Assembly (NCBI GenBank): GCA_043228905.1
Contig: JBHGNT010000002.1
Location: forward strand, 16,430,001-16,494,000
Length of the DNA: 64,000 bases
Origin: Azolla caroliniana
Taxonomy: Eukaryota; Polypodiophyta
Direction: 5' to 3'
Shown here: piece by piece, positions 1 to 13,882 of the stretch
How positions within the stretch are numbered: the stretch's first letter is position 1
Layout: each line of letters starts with the position of its first letter
Position numbers and translations under genes: made by a program
The notes under the pieces: generated by a model
Told to the model about the DNA's origin: nothing
Seen by the model: only the letters and a program-made list of their open reading frames with translations
Databases searched by the model: none

Positions 1-3000
1 AAATACTCAAATTGTTGTCATGATGCATGCATAACTCATTAAATGGAATCTAGAGACAAACCGTGTTTAACGCGTTGTTGGTTTTGTGTGATGTTGATAT
101 GTTGAGCCTCACATTTTATTTTATTCATGATAAGATTAAGACTCGGCTTTTGTCATGGTTGCATAATTGAGGTTGTTGCTCTTCTTGGTTCCTTTCTAAG
201 GAACATTTATATGGAAGTCTTAAATAGTTGTTACCTTCTAGATTTGACTCTCAACTTTTTGAACGCAAGATCATACAAATGTTTTGTGCACAAAAAAGAG
301 TGCATTTTTCTATCGTTGTCATGTGGAAAAAACTCTATCGTCCCCCTACATTCCAAATTAAGCAGAAAAAATGATGGAAAATGCAAGATGCACTTACGTT
401 ATCATTGGTCATCTTTCATGCTACAATAAAGATAGTACCTCAAATTGCAAAGTGATGAAATGGAATAATACCACCATGGGATCAAAGGCAATTGTATTTT
501 TCAGCACACAATATCTAGGGATCCATGCAATGCAATTATAGCTAAATGATCTACTAATTCTACTAGAAGGCTCGAAATAGAAAATGAAAGTCGTAACTAT
601 TGTGTTCGATAGAAATGCCAAAACACAATAATGAACACCTTAATAAAACGTGTATGCTTTATGGAGCGATTGCACAAGTCATTAAAATGTCAACACACTA
701 GCATGCTTGCAAAATATTGAATGTTTCTTTTAGATAACACCAAACTCTCAACTATGATATAGAGCACAAGCTTTACCAACACAATATCATGCTTATATAT
801 TACTTGAGTGCTGCTTTTAGATAACGTCAAATTCTCGAGTGCGATGTATGAAAGCAATGCTTCCACATTGTGCTCAGGCATGTAAGGTTGTGTTTTCTTT
901 AACATATGCCTTTGAATAAGCAAAAAGACCAAGTTTGAATTCTAGTGCTTTCTTTACATGCAATTAAATCAATAGATCGAATACACTTGGTATTTCAAGA
1001 CAAAATGTTTCTTACAACGATCATTCCATACGTACTAAGAAATTGCTACAATAAATAATGAAGTTTCCTCTTCCAAACTAGGTGTGCATTAACACGTGAT
1101 ATTCTTCAACCAATTATCAAGTTGTTATTAGGGTTTAGGAAAAAAAAAACTTATTAATTGGCATAGCATGCAATAAGACTTAGAAAACACTCGAATATAC
1201 ACTAAATATATACTAATTTCACATATCAACAATATATTTTTGTCAAATTTTGCCCCCTTCATAAATATTTCCAACTCAAATGTTCAATACTTGGATTGAC
1301 TTGAAATTTTATTGAGTAGAGTCTCTTTTCTCACGAACACTACATTAGATTCTTGCCTTTGTAAAGAAAAGAAAATAACTATTCTGGTTTTGTAAAGAAA
1401 CTCATCGAGTAGTCATTAAAGTGAAACTATCAAACAATTTGAGGAACATATTGATCGAGGAAAAGAGATTCATAATCTATTATGGCCAACCATTAATATT
1501 GTTCATGTCATTAAGGGATAAGAAGGGTACACCATTATATTGGAGTCAAAATTCAAACTGTTTATTAAGAACAAGAGCTTGAGTAAATTTTTAGAGGTAC
1601 AATCGACCAAGGTAAAAAGAGACAAAGTCTGCCCTTACTTTGTTTGTACTGGGGAATGTTTCTTAAAAAGTGGTCCCTTTATTGAAGTGATTTGAAAAGG
1701 GTAAGAAAATAATGCATTTCCATTTGCCTCGGCACAATAAATAGTTAAAGGATGATCTTTCAATCACGTGGTTAACTTATGAGAAGTTATACAAACTCTA
1801 GTTCATCAAGGTTTCTTGATCGAATCTTGCTAGAATATAAATTTTATTGATTTCAACCATGAACCAAGCAAGCATATAAAGTTGTATGTTGGCTCAAAGG
1901 TGGTTTTCAATATATTAGAAAACAAAATGAATACCACTTTGCAATATACGCAAATTACAATCCTCCACTTTGCAATATACGCAATTTACAATCCTTATGT
2001 CACCTCTAAAACCACAAAATGCCTTGATGCTTACAAAAGCATCAAATCGAATAACTCTCTTTGAGAGTCCCAAAGAGTCAAAGTAATTTAGAGCACAAAC
2101 ACTCAGATCGGAGTTTAGAAAAGTCCAAATCTTTATGGATCCAAATAGGAGGCATGGAGAATTGGACTTGGAGAAAAACAAAGCTCTTAACTCACCTTTT
2201 CTATTTAGTTTGTGTAAATGAGGGTGATATATATGTCTACAACATAGGTAGTTAAGGCTAATAATCAAGATATCGAAGGTGCAGGAATAAAAGTATAAAT
2301 ATAGACCAAACTAAGAATGTTTGTGATTTATTGGACATGTAATTCTTATTGTAGGAGTGTAGAAATAATGAGAAATATGATTCGACACATACGTAGGAGG
2401 CAAAAAACCCATGAAAACAACATGTAATGGTATTTGTGCTAAGCAAAGCAAATAGGAGAAACTAGTAGGTCCAACATCTTTGCTCTTATTGAAATGGGTA
2501 AATATATTTTTCCTTTCTAAAACTTGATTTTTCGACAAATGTATCAACATAAAGGTTGGTTGTGTTTCATGTTAAGCAGACCAAGGTCTCAAGGAGAACC
2601 TACTCCGGTGATCGTGCATTGATGGAGAGGATTCAGAACGTTAATTTACTTTGTCAGAAAATGTTGGGAAAATAAATAAAGGGCATTTTTTGCAATTTCT
2701 CAAGACTTGTGTTTTTTCTAAGTTTCTATTTTGTTTCTTTAATGAATTAAGTTATTTCGAGGACGTTTATTTTATTTAAAAAAAGGAAGAGAGGAACTCA
2801 GACAGAGAGGAACGTTCTTGTTTCCTTCCTTTTCTATCAAACAACGAAACAAACTATGTTTTCTTTCCTTCTTTTAGTGACCAAACTCAAAACTCCTCCA
2901 TTGTCTTATATATGTGTGTTTGTATGTATCTTTGCATTATTGACTCTTGAAGGGGGCCTTCCACATTAAACACAACATGACACATGTATGTGTGCTGATG

Positions 3001-4865
3001 TTTCCAATATACTGCAAAAGTAAGCCTCCTCCTTTTTTACTTCACTTTAAGACCTTTTTCTCTTTTTGGAAGGTTAATGTATTGATTCACTAGCTATCCT
3101 ATACAAGACATACATGAGCCAAAAAACATCCCCCACCACCTCCCTTACAAACTCTTTCACACATCTCTTATATATATATTTGTGTCATAATGGTATCTTT
3201 GGACATCTATGTGTGTGTGTTGTCATAATGATATCATGATCAAGACTTTGAGTGTCTATATAACTTTGAGAGAGATCTAGTGTTCTTCCTTTTCCTTGTT
3301 TGTGAGATTCACATGCATATTTTGTACCTTTCTCACCTTGAGAAAATCTTGACCTTTTTCATTGTAAGTAGCTTCTTCGTAACATAGTGCCTTCTTGTAG
3401 CCGAGATGCATACGGTGACTCTCTTTTTCCCGTAAATCAATGTTTGTTATTCAAACAAGATGATAATACAACCCTTTCTATCTTCACTACTTCATAAATA
3501 GTGATAGTGCCAGGGAAACCCTTTCAAGTGTTGTAAAACTATATGACATAAGTCTATCTCCTCTTGGGACAATGTCCCCATATAACATAGTTGTGAGAAT
3601 TGCCAAACCAACTTCCCTTTCGTCCTACAGAGTTGTTGTGTTACCCCATGAATTCTATCAAACAAGAACCCATTTCTCATGGTCCAATTAAACCACATCC
3701 CCCAATACTAAGGTAGTCAAACACAACCTTATATGATGGTGCGGACATAACTTGATCCTCATCAATAAAAACCCACTTATAAGGTGACAAAATATTTCAT
3801 GTTATCGATGCATCCTTCTTTATCTTTGCAATTGCAATGTATGCAAAGGTTAAGTTTCCCTCTTACAAAAATGCCTTGCTACTTTAGTATTTTGACCAAC
3901 AAATATTGACCTTGTGCCTAGTTCAACATGCTTGTGGCAAATAAAATTTCTAAGACATGTAGGAATTGAGTTGTCACGTGTCTCTACATAGGCAACGAAT
4001 GATGTAATAGAATAGTATTAATTTTGAATTGAAAAAAAACAACTACATATAAGTCAAAGACAACATACATTGGTATCTCAATTATCCTATAGAGTTTCGA
4101 GAAGCCATGTGATGAAGAGGCAACACATAAAAGGTGAAATTGACACCTTACCATCTCACATACTTGGAATTCCCTATGCAAATAACATCCTTAAGGTCTT
4201 CGAGTTGTGCATCAAATATGAAGGCCTTACATGCAATAACCCCCAATGCCTTAAGAACTCAAAAAAATGATGTGCGTTGTGAGAATGCTTACACTCCCAT
4301 CTTTATTTTGTCTTTTTCAAAATAAAGAAGGATCAACCAACTCAAAGTTCTAATCAAACCAAATGTCAATGAAGACTTCAGAACTAATTCATGACCATTT
4401 GGCAAGGACAAGCATAAGTGCATGGGTTGCAGCTAGTGTCATCCTTTAGATTAAAAACCTTGTACTACTCCGCTTGCCACCAAACAAGGTATGTTATGCT
4501 TTCGTGGCATAAGCATGTGATGTTGAATCCATCATACACTTATGTTGAGAGATTGTTGAATATTGAACAAATGAAATAAACTTTATTTTTTTATCATTTG
4601 TCATTGAAGTACTTGGTGTTATCAATGGAGTGTTGATTCAATTTATTTGCACCAAACACAACCCAAGAGAAAATTATATATAGTCTCACACACAATTTAG
4701 TGGCGATAAGCAATAATTGTTTGTATATGCATTAGGCTTCTTCAACTCATGAAATAAACTTGAACATCATTTATAGGAAACCCAATTGGGTCAAGAATAT
4801 AAAAATGAATAAGGGGGCATTATGTCCTCCACTAAGTCAATGGAGCTTATGAAGTACATGCCAAC
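1..4865. other. AT-rich intergenic DNA, no gene recognised
   Basis: Both strands were read. The longest open frames are under about 120 codons, are rich in K/N/I/F/Y as expected from AT-rich noncoding DNA, and show no family motif. There are no tRNA-like or LTR-like termini I can support. Short homopolymer and TA-rich stretches occur but no organised array. Confidence 0.6.
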
Positions 4866-5535
4866 ATTTTTTTTCCCAAAAAAATGTTACCCATTAGATA
4901 GGAAGAAATATATGAGGTATCGTATGTACAATGGCCATGCCTCATACATAGCTCCGTGGCTTCGATTAACTATATGGACGGTGGGGGGATGTTGCATGGG
5001 GGTAGTGCTCAGTGGGAAGAGCCATTTCGGTGGGAGATAGCACCATTGTATATTGTCGCCTTGCAATCGCGGCATGAGAGTTCCACTTCATTTCAAAATG
5101 AAGGTTGCTCGTGCCTTGTATGTTGAGTCTGTTTCACCTTGAATATCTTCATATGACCCACAAAGGAAGGCAATGAGGTGATCCCAAAGTTCCACGATTA
5201 CCTCCACCGGCGGGATGTGCTTCCCTTGGAAGATCTTGTGGCACTAGTGCTTCCATATCTGCCGTGTTGTTAGACCTGCAAGTATGGTCCACAATGACTT
5301 CAACTCTGTTGACTTTGTTTGTGACTAGGATGGATAATCGGTCGTCCTAATAGTTCCTCGCTCTAGTTGCATGAGGGGCTTGATTCGTTGAATTAGGGAA
5401 ACCATGATTCCTGGTCCGTCGTGAGCCATTGGGTCGTCTTCCATATTTCATGTGTGTGTACGCTAGACCACAAGCAATCCTAAGATGATTCAGTCGCTTC
5501 CCCACACAAGCGGCAAGTTGGGTCCACAATAAAAA
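4866..5535 (-). mobile_element. Degenerate LINE 3' end (ORF2 C-terminus)
   Basis: Translated on the minus strand with several frame changes and stops, this stretch matches the C-terminal end of the intact LINE at 49,829-53,752. A C-x2-C start of a zf-RVT-like motif followed by a degenerate W...IWK segment lies near 5,530-5,440. YEDIQGETDST near 5,130 matches YEDIKGETDVA of the intact copy, and QWCYLPPKWLFPLS near 5,030 matches KWCFAPPVWLFPPP. It ends at an A-rich/T-rich tract near 4,866-4,890 that corresponds to the LINE 3' terminus. The reverse transcriptase is absent, so this is a strongly 5'-truncated, old copy. The class is supported by direct comparison inside the window; the exact ends are approximate. 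Confidence 0.72.
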
Positions 5536-8500
5536 ATAAAGTGATTATGATAAACATGCATTTGCTATATTGGAGGGGGTAGATCTTTCTCTCCACTCCA
5601 TTTATTTGGAAGTTGGAAGCTATATAGATTAATTTCTTTAAGTTTTTCCCTATTCAAATTCTCATGATCCCCTCGACCCCTTTCTAAATGGCTACGTTTC
5701 ACCGTTACAACCCTTGCTCTTTGTTTTCTTCTCACTTAAGTAAAATGTGCTTACTATGTAGGTGCTTCCAACAAGTGAACAAGATTTAGTTTGATTTACT
5801 TGGCATTTATTCAAATCCTTTGAGCTCCTCATTTTCATTGATAAAAACTTTGTATCTTCCAATATAATAGGTAAAACAAAATGTATAAATAGAACATCCA
5901 AGCCATAACCCATGTGGACAACTTGTATGTATTTGCTATATCATGTCATCGTGTACATAGCAAAAAGTGCAATGATTAATTGTACAATTGTGTGATTCAC
6001 CATCAACCCAAGGTTTGTGATGCTCATCTTTAATTTATTTTTTAAAATGAATGTAACGTTGCCATGTCTACCAATAATAACCTCAAAGTAACAAAATGAA
6101 CTTGAGTTGCTTGGATGTTTGTTTCCTAAGACATTTAAAGTTTTACAACATTTAGTTGATGGATGGTGCCATAGAATTACGATGGAAGTAACTTACAATT
6201 GTACTCAAATCTACAAGTCATTCTCCTATAGATTACATCTACCGAGCATTTATAAACTCTGTCTCAGACATGTATCCATCCATTTCAATGCAGGGACGAC
6301 CAAGTATAGAAAGGTGCAACAATCTTGTTGTCGATAACAAACCGTTGGTGGAAGAAAGGGGGGAGGGAGGGAGGGGGATAACCTATATGGATAAGACAAT
6401 AAGGACACCAACGACTAGTCGCCCTTTTACTATGGAGCTTTAAATGACAAAAGCTGTGAAAAATATGTATGTCTCATATTTTCTTTCTATTAGATCGAAT
6501 CACTTTCAAGATAAACAACAAGCTTACCATATATTTATGGGTGATGTTATGGAGCATTGCATCAAAAGTTGCAGTAGAAATATCAAAAATATATTCTGGA
6601 AATTCGTTCTAGACTTAACAATGCATTACTTGCTCAAGCACATTGTAAAAGCATGTCTTTATACAATACATAATATAAAAGAAACATGTGTTTATACAAA
6701 TGATTGTTGAATATATTCATGATGTTAGCCTTATTGAAATCATAAAAGTTCAAATATACAAACATGCTCAATAATGGTAACATTAAAGCGTGCATTCAAC
6801 AAGAGGGGTTTGATGTCACCATTATAAAAGCTCTTCATACATTTAGTTCGAAACCATGCACATTGCACAACATCCACTTTCTTCTAAAGTATAGATTTGC
6901 AACATTCAGAATTTCCACAACACAACGAGTGAAAAGGATACCATCATCCTTTCAAGTGTTAACAAACAAGTACTTGTTGATCGAGTGTACATACGAAAAC
7001 ATTTCATTTCATTTTGCAACATTTTCCCAAAGTTAACCACATTCTAAATATGTATTATGTCATACATACATACATATTATCTAGCTTGCAGTTGCAAGTT
7101 AAGACAATCACATATATCCTTTGCAACAATACATGTGATATAAAGTTTTACGCAAATTGGTGATCCGGACTCTATGATTCACAATGTGTTGTGAATATAA
7201 CTCTTCTAGGATTTCATAATATAGAATTATTTTGTAAAGAAACATTAAGGTTCTTATCGTTTAAATTTTCTTTTGCTTTCCTCTTATGTATCACTAGGCT
7301 CTTCCACAAAAAGAAAAAATCCACTCACATTATTATAGAATCAACTCTAAAGATCATGGCTATACATTTGGTGACATGTGTTTAAAGAGCAATAATGTTA
7401 TCTATCATCATAAAAACCAACACAAAGGCTTAGATACTCAAGGTATGGCATTTGAAAGTCACACTATATTGCGACAATATATCTAGTCTAAGCAAATGGA
7501 CAAATTCCATATGATTCCATGTCCTCATGTATGAATGTCTTTAGGCCACTTTATAGTTTGCGGGATGTTTGTGAGTTCCCACCTTTCAAATTTTTTGGTA
7601 CACCAACTTTTTATTCGTATTCGCGTGGACCACATTTTGGTGACATATGGCAATGATGGTAAAGTTGGGATGTGTGGTGACCATTATGCATCCACCCTTT
7701 GTGTTAGCTAAAGAGAAGCATAACACATGAACCTTGAAACTTGTGATTTCCAAGATTAGCATGAGGCTAAAAGAGGTTATCTCTAAAAGGAATTGTTAAT
7801 GGTTCGTTGAGTCTTGTCTTGTCTCGACTCTTGATTGTTTTTAGATGTTTTTTTCCACTTATATATTTATGTAACAATGATAATGTTTGCCTTCTGATCT
7901 TCAAATTGCACCCATCTTTGTTCACATACCCACATTGACAATAATTTCTAAACTTGTGCTCGAGTTGCTTACGTGTGTACTTCCCATCCTCACAATCGAA
8001 AATGGGCTTCTGAAATGTTCCTCCTACTAGAAAGTGCAAGATGACAATCATATTGTCTCCCTTCTGTGGGTGTGAGAAAGACACTATACAATAAGATTAC
8101 ACTGTCGGAATTATGGAAATTATTTGTGCACTGAAAGGTACTCGAAATACATTTAAGGTGTTTATGAGGATGATGAGCCATTAAATCTTATTGTGCATCA
8201 TTAACTTGTTATGTAAAGTGAAGACTCGTAGAACCTTTCCTACCCTTATATAAGTTTAGCATGCTAAATCAAGGCCTTTATCTACTTTTATTCTCCCTTC
8301 TATTGATAAAATACAACACAAATATTCCTATCATGGATTGCGCAGTGGTGGGCCCAATCTAATGTTGTATAATAGTGTTTCACATTGTCTTCCTATTTTA
8401 TCTTGCCTTTATTGCAATCAATAATTGATAACCTTCTTCTACAAATATTATCACCACCCCGTTTGATGTGTGTTATCTAGCGACATCCACCTCACCCCAT

Positions 8501-9747
8501 ACATGGAAGGATGTTTGTGTGTGTTTTCGGGGGAGGTTGCTCCATGCTCGTTGAAGCTAACAATCTCACTTGCTTTCGTTAGGCATGCCTCATAACTATG
8601 AGAGGTTGCACCTAACCTACAGAAGCTCCATGATGCGACCATTAAGTGCTAGAATAAGCTACAAAATATAGCTAATTAAATTTGAAAACATGTTCTAAAA
8701 TGCTAGTGTTGTACTCTTCAACTAACCCTCTCTTCCTTCAAGTTGAGGCCCATTGGGTAGCTAGAGGCATGGACGACACATTCAATATGCTCAACTCTTC
8801 GTTCGTGTGCTAGGTTTAAGATGCATGCAATACAACAAGGCTAACTATAGACTATCAACCATATGGTTGTGAACTAGAGTTTAGAGAGGGTAACTATATA
8901 TATTTGAAATTATAAGATGAAATCAAATGCGGGGAACAATCCATTAAGTTGCTTCACGTATGCAAATATGATGAGTGTGTGTTCTCAAGTATCTGATGCA
9001 TTTGGTATAGGGCATGTTGAGTATGAGATAATAACCTCATCATCTAAACTTACTCTTGGTGTGTGCATGTGCATGTGTTTATGTTTGATGTGACATACCA
9101 ATTAGAGTTGATTATGCTATCTAAAAAGAGTAGAATAGAAGAGGTTGCGAGCACGGATCTAGATCGAGATTGAATAGCATTCAAAGTGCTGATATGTCAA
9201 CTAGAGGAGGTACGTATGTGATGAGGAGTTAGTTGAGGAGCGAGGAAGAGAGGCACCGGCGTAAAGAAAACAGCATATATAGTGATGGCTTTTCTTCATT
9301 CCGAAGGTGTGACTAAATATAGTGGCATGGCAGTCCATGCATGCATGCCGGTGGGCAGAAAAGAAAAAGAGACAGATCTACATACATACAATACATACGA
9401 TGTTGTTGTTATACATATATGTACATACATATATTGACATGCATATTTCTTTTGGAGGTGTAGGTGGGTGTGTGAGTAACGAAGTAAAGTAAGTAAGTAA
9501 GTAGTAGTGTTGTTGTCGGAGAAGGCAAATTGGTGCGTGAAGAAAGGCTGCGCTTACGTGGCAGGAAGTGGGATATACGTGGCGAGATGGGCATGACGTG
9601 GCCGAAGGAGATTCGGTCGCGGGTGCCATCGTGGACCCTTTTAGGAAGGAAGGATGGGCCAAATCAAAACGAGGGGAGGGGGGGCCCTCCTCTCAATCAA
9701 CCAATCAAAAATAAACACGCAGGAGAGCGCGAAAACATACACACACA
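5536..9747. other. Intergenic DNA upstream of the ACR gene, nothing recognised
   Basis: AT-rich with only short non-conserved frames. A G-rich patch of GGGAGG repeats lies near 6,357-6,380. The last few hundred bases before 9,748 are less AT-rich and probably hold the promoter of the ACR gene, but I cannot pick a TATA box or transcription start with confidence. Confidence 0.5.
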
Positions 9748-9857
9748 CACTCTCTCCCTCTCTCTACAGTCACACACACACACACACACTCAGAGAGAGA
9801 GAGAGAGAGAGAGAGACTCTGAGGCTGTCTCTACAAAGAAAAAAAGGAAGGAAAAAA

Positions 9858-9899
<42 letters not shown>

Positions 9900-9929
9900 A
9901 GCAGCAGCAGCTGAGAGAGAGAGAGAGAG
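9748..9929 (+). repeat. CA, GA and CT microsatellites in the ACR 5' leader
   Basis: Purine and pyrimidine tracts lie directly upstream of the ACR start codon. There are CA runs at about 9,748-9,790, a GA tract at 9,792-9,816, a CT tract at 9,864-9,897 and a second GA tract at 9,913-9,929. The GA and CT tracts are complementary and could pair in a transcript. GA/CT tracts in plant leaders are known binding sites for GAGA-binding BBR/BPC factors; whether that applies here is inference. Confidence 0.85.
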
Positions 9930-9955
9930 GGCCCAAGTGAGAGAGAGTGTTAGCC

Positions 9956-10017
9956 ATGGAAGCTTCGCCGCCTGAGTTCGATGAGTATCAGAAACTAGTA
10001 TGGAGGATGAATCCTCC

Positions 10018-10065
<48 letters not shown>

Positions 10066-13000
10066 GCTTTCTGTACATCTCCCTGCCATTCCATTGTAAC
10101 TTCTTTCTGTGTTTCTTTGTCGATTCAAAAGAAACAAGTTGACTCTCTCTCTCTCTTTCTCTATGTAATCTATATATACATATGTAATAATGTATGTATA
10201 TATCTCCTTCTGTTTAAACTAGAATCATCGTGTTTTGAGAGCGTAATGTTTCTCTATCTACACACACCTCTTTCTCTCTGTGCAAATCATTAGTCCTTGT
10301 GCTATTTTAAAAGTTTCGCCTGTTCCTCTATTGCCTCACTAAGTTTTTTCTGTAAATTTTTTGGCCTTCCTCAGAGTTGTGGTCGACAATAACACCTGCG
10401 AGAACGCTACTCTCTTCAAGGTAAATAAATATATACACATATACTACTGATGCATTTCTTTGCTTTTTTCCCTCTCATTATACACCTCATAAATCTGCAT
10501 TTCTTTGATTTCTTCTTCTTCTTCCATCTTCTTCTTGCACATCTCAAGCTATCTGGATTTATTTGCGTTCTTTCTTCTTCGTCGAATTTGTATATATCTC
10601 AAAGATAAAGCACTTCTTTGAGGTATTCTTCTTCCTGTTTCTTCATCTTAGATACCTCAAAGATATGCATTTCTTTCCTTTCTTTACCTTTACCTTCACC
10701 TTCTTTCTGAATGTATACCTCAAAGATTAACACTAAGTTATGTCTGTACTTAAAATTTCTTCTTCGTCCTATATACCTCAAAGATCTTTATTTATTTTGC
10801 TTTCTTCTTTCCTCCTTTCTTTTCATATGTCTCAAAGATAAGCCCTTATTTTCGTTCTTTCTTCTTCCTGTTCTTATCTACCTCTAAGATAAGCAGTTTG
10901 CTGTTTTCTTCCCTTTCTTTTTATATATCTCAAAGATAAACATTTCTTTGCTTTCTTGTTCTTCTTGACCTTACAAATCTCTTAGATCTGGATTTCTTTG
11001 ATTTTCTCCTCCTCCTCTTCCTCAGAATATATATAAGACCTCTACTTTTTTGCTTTCTTCTTTATTTTCCTTGTGCCTTGTGTCTGCTCCTCGTTCTCTC
11101 TCTCTCTCTCTCTCTCTCTTAGGTGGTTTTGCATTCTTTGTTGTTTAGCTTTTGTTTTTGAGCAGATTGACAGTGCAAACAGACACGGAATCCTTCTAGA
11201 AGTTGTGCAACTTCTTACTGATCTCGATCTCAACATCCACAAAGCTTACATATCGTCTGACGGGGGATGGTTTATGGATGGTAATTCTTTCGAAATGTTA
11301 GAGGTTTTTTACTTTTTTTTTGTTTTGTTTCTGCATTCTTTTATTTACCATAGCTTCTGCATGCTATAACTTTATCTTTCATATTCTATACATACTTCTC
11401 TGGTTTTCATTTGTGAGCTTTCACATTTATTTCATTATTTTCTGCTAGAAATGCAAAGAATATCTAAATAGTTGTTTCTCCTTTTGCAGTTTTCCATGTG
11501 ACTGACGCAGCTGGAAATAAAGTCACAAATCAAGAATCAATTGACTTTATTGAGAAGGTATCACATTTTCACTCTCCAGGTTCCTGAATGGTCTGCATCT
11601 TATGTATAATAAATTAATTTTGATAAATCTTTACTGATATATGATAATGAAGAGCATCGTCTGTCTGTATGTATACGTTTCTGCTTATCTTTATTACTGT
11701 TATGTATTTACTTATACACAGATAAGGGGAAAACACGAAAATTCTACCAACTTTCCAATTATTTATTACGAAAAAAATAAAAAAATTCCCAAGATGCCCT
11801 CATGCTAATATGCATTCCTAATTAATTAATTAATTAATTAAGACAAGAGACATTTTAGTGTTTTTCTTTATTATATATCAATGCGGTATCACACAGCTAC
11901 TCATCATTTTTGTTGTTTTTCCCTATATAGCCATTATGGTATTATATGAGCAAGGCTATTAGTCATCATTTTGTAGTTTTTCCTATATGTAACATCATTG
12001 TGATATTGTGCATGTTATTTGCATTAGTCACCATTTTAGTGTTTTTACCCTATATATAACATCATTGTGGTATTGCGTCGCATTGGTGTTAGTCACCAAT
12101 TCAGCATGTTTTATTATATATATTATTGTTGTGGTATTGTGCATAGTATTGAAATTTGTGTTGTTTTTATGCTATATATAATATCATTTGGATATTATGC
12201 TGATAATTGGCATTAGTGTTGGTTTCTGCTCACACACACACACACACACACACATATAACATCGTTATGGTATTGTACAGAGCATTGGCATTAGTCATGA
12301 GTATCCTCGAAGAGTTGGTGTCCAATCTGCTGCAGAACATACTGTGATAGAACTAACAGGAACTGATAGACCGGGGCTCATGTCTGAGATTTCTGCCCTC
12401 TTAACCGAAATGAGATGTAATGTTGTTGCTGCTGAGCTTTGGACTCATAACATGAGAGTTGCATGTCTCCTCTATATCACTGATGAGGTTAGCAATGGAC
12501 CCATAGAAGAGAGTGAACGATTAAACAGAATCAAGGAATCCTTGTGCAACGTATTGAGAGGAGATCAAAGCTCTAGAGGTGCAAAGACTGATTTTGCCAC
12601 AACTCTCACTCACACTGAGCGACGACTCCATCAGATGATGTTTGCCGATCGCGATTATGAAAGAGAGATTGATGACGAAATGTGGGATCTTGATGGGAAG
12701 ATTTCGGTTGAGGATTGTAACGATAAAGGCTATTCAGTTGTAAATGTGGAATGCAGAAACCGCCCGAAGCTTCTTTTCGATGCACTTTGCACTCTCACGG
12801 ATATGGAATATGTGATATTCCACGCAACCATCGATACTGATGGTCATAGAGCTTTTCAAGTATGTGGATGGATTATGTAGAAAAAATAGTGCATATTATC
12901 TTATGCTAATAACAGTAAAAAAAAAGAATCATCTAGTTTCTTATGTGTGCATTTTTTCCTGGTCAGGAATATTACATTCGCCATGTCGATGGAAGGACAC

Positions 13001-13882
13001 TTGATTCGGAGGCAGAGAGGCAGAGAGTTATTCAATGTCTGAGAGCTGCGATAAAGAGACGCGTGACAGAAGTAAGTGCCAATGTAATAGCAATAATCGA
13101 GTTTGAAGGGAATATCGAAGGGAATTCTAGTAACCTTTGAAAGATGGAGGTGTGTCTCGGTAAATATGCAAAACTTTAGGGTCATATCAGTGTTTTCCTC
13201 TTCATTTTATTGCTCATTATCTTGTAGGCCCATAGATGGGCCAAAACTCTGATTTACCACTGGGTTTTTCATTGTTTCCCAAATATCCCTAAGTTTTTAC
13301 AAATACCTGGAATGCCCGTTGTCCACCCACAAAGCACAATTATTTGTGCTATTTGAGCAGTCTTTGTATCCCCATTTTCTCTCTCTGGGGATTGATCAAG
13401 GTCGTTAGTTGGAGAAACAAGGAGAGCTTGGGCATTGTGGAAGTAAACAAAAGCTCAGTCTTTAAATTAGGAATTTCCCATAAATATCATCTGGATTGTC
13501 ATCTAAATACTGACCACTATATCTTTTGCAGGGATTGAGACTTGAGTTGTGCACTAATGATAGAGTTGGACTTCTATCGGATGTAACTCGGATTTTCCGA
13601 GAACATGGTTTATCTGTGTCCAGAGCTGACGTGAATACAAGAGCTAACAAAGCAAGTAACGTCTTCTATGTAACCGATGCAGCGGGGAATGATGTAGACC
13701 TTAAGGTTATCGAAGCTGTACGGAGAGAAATCGGCCAAACTGTATTACAAGTGAAAGAACCCATAGATTGTAAATCTCCACCCAGAGAGGCATCTGTAAG
13801 GTCTAGATTCTCTATTGGCAATTTGTTCGGAAGGCCTTCCCAAGTTCTATACAATCTAGGTCTGATTAGATCCTTTTCATAG
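9956..13882 (+). CDS. ACT-domain-repeat (ACR) protein, seven exons
   Basis: Coding exons read as 9956-10020, 10375-10420, 11166-11280, 11490-11557, 12281-12859, 12967-13071 and 13532-13882. All introns are GT-AG and all phases agree, giving 442 residues, within the usual 400-500 of plant ACR proteins. The N-terminus has the family signature [21 protein letters not shown] 1 (about residues 38-85) contains [14 protein letters not shown] and [19 protein letters not shown] 2 (about 119-185) has [27 protein letters not shown] follows. ACT 3 (about 250-310) has [15 protein letters not shown] and ACT 4 (about 329-395) has [22 protein letters not shown]. The C-terminus ends NLGLIRSFS, as in the ACR4-like subgroup. 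ACT domains bind amino acids or mediate allosteric control; ACR proteins lack a catalytic domain and are thought to be regulators or sensors. The start is the first ATG in frame with exon 2, 65 bases before the first donor. It is the only convincing host gene here. The exact ACR number is uncertain. Confidence 0.93.
10022..10061 (+). repeat. CT microsatellite at the 5' end of ACR intron 1
   Basis: The exon 1 donor reads CAG/GT and the T of that GT starts an uninterrupted run of about 40 bases of CT. Together with the GA/CT tracts of the leader, exon 1 (65 coding bases) is bracketed by complementary dinucleotide arrays. Confidence 0.95.
11885..12280 (+). repeat. Degenerate repeats in ACR intron 4 resembling its own 3' splice junction
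   Basis: Six diverged units of roughly 52-79 bases start with GGTATT-like sequence near 11,885, 11,938, 12,002, 12,069, 12,133 and 12,190. A seventh start at 12,269 leads into the real acceptor, TATTGTACAG followed by exon 5. Typical unit order is GGTATTGTGCAT, GCATTAGTCACCAT, T-rich stretch, CTATATATAACATCATTGT. The first bases of exon 5, AGCATTGGCATTAGTCAT, match the GCATTAGTCA block inside the intron units, so the repeat family crosses the intron-exon boundary. A CA tract (12,231-12,254) enlarges the sixth unit. Confidence 0.8.

Noticed and set aside
3492-3698. Possible retrotransposon-like frame on the minus strand
   Set aside because: 68 codons without recognisable motif or neighbouring element features.
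9530-9940. Upstream open frame of 136 codons over the ACR leader
   Set aside because: It runs through CA, GA and CT microsatellites and has no conserved features; the ACR start at 9,956 fits the family N-terminus.
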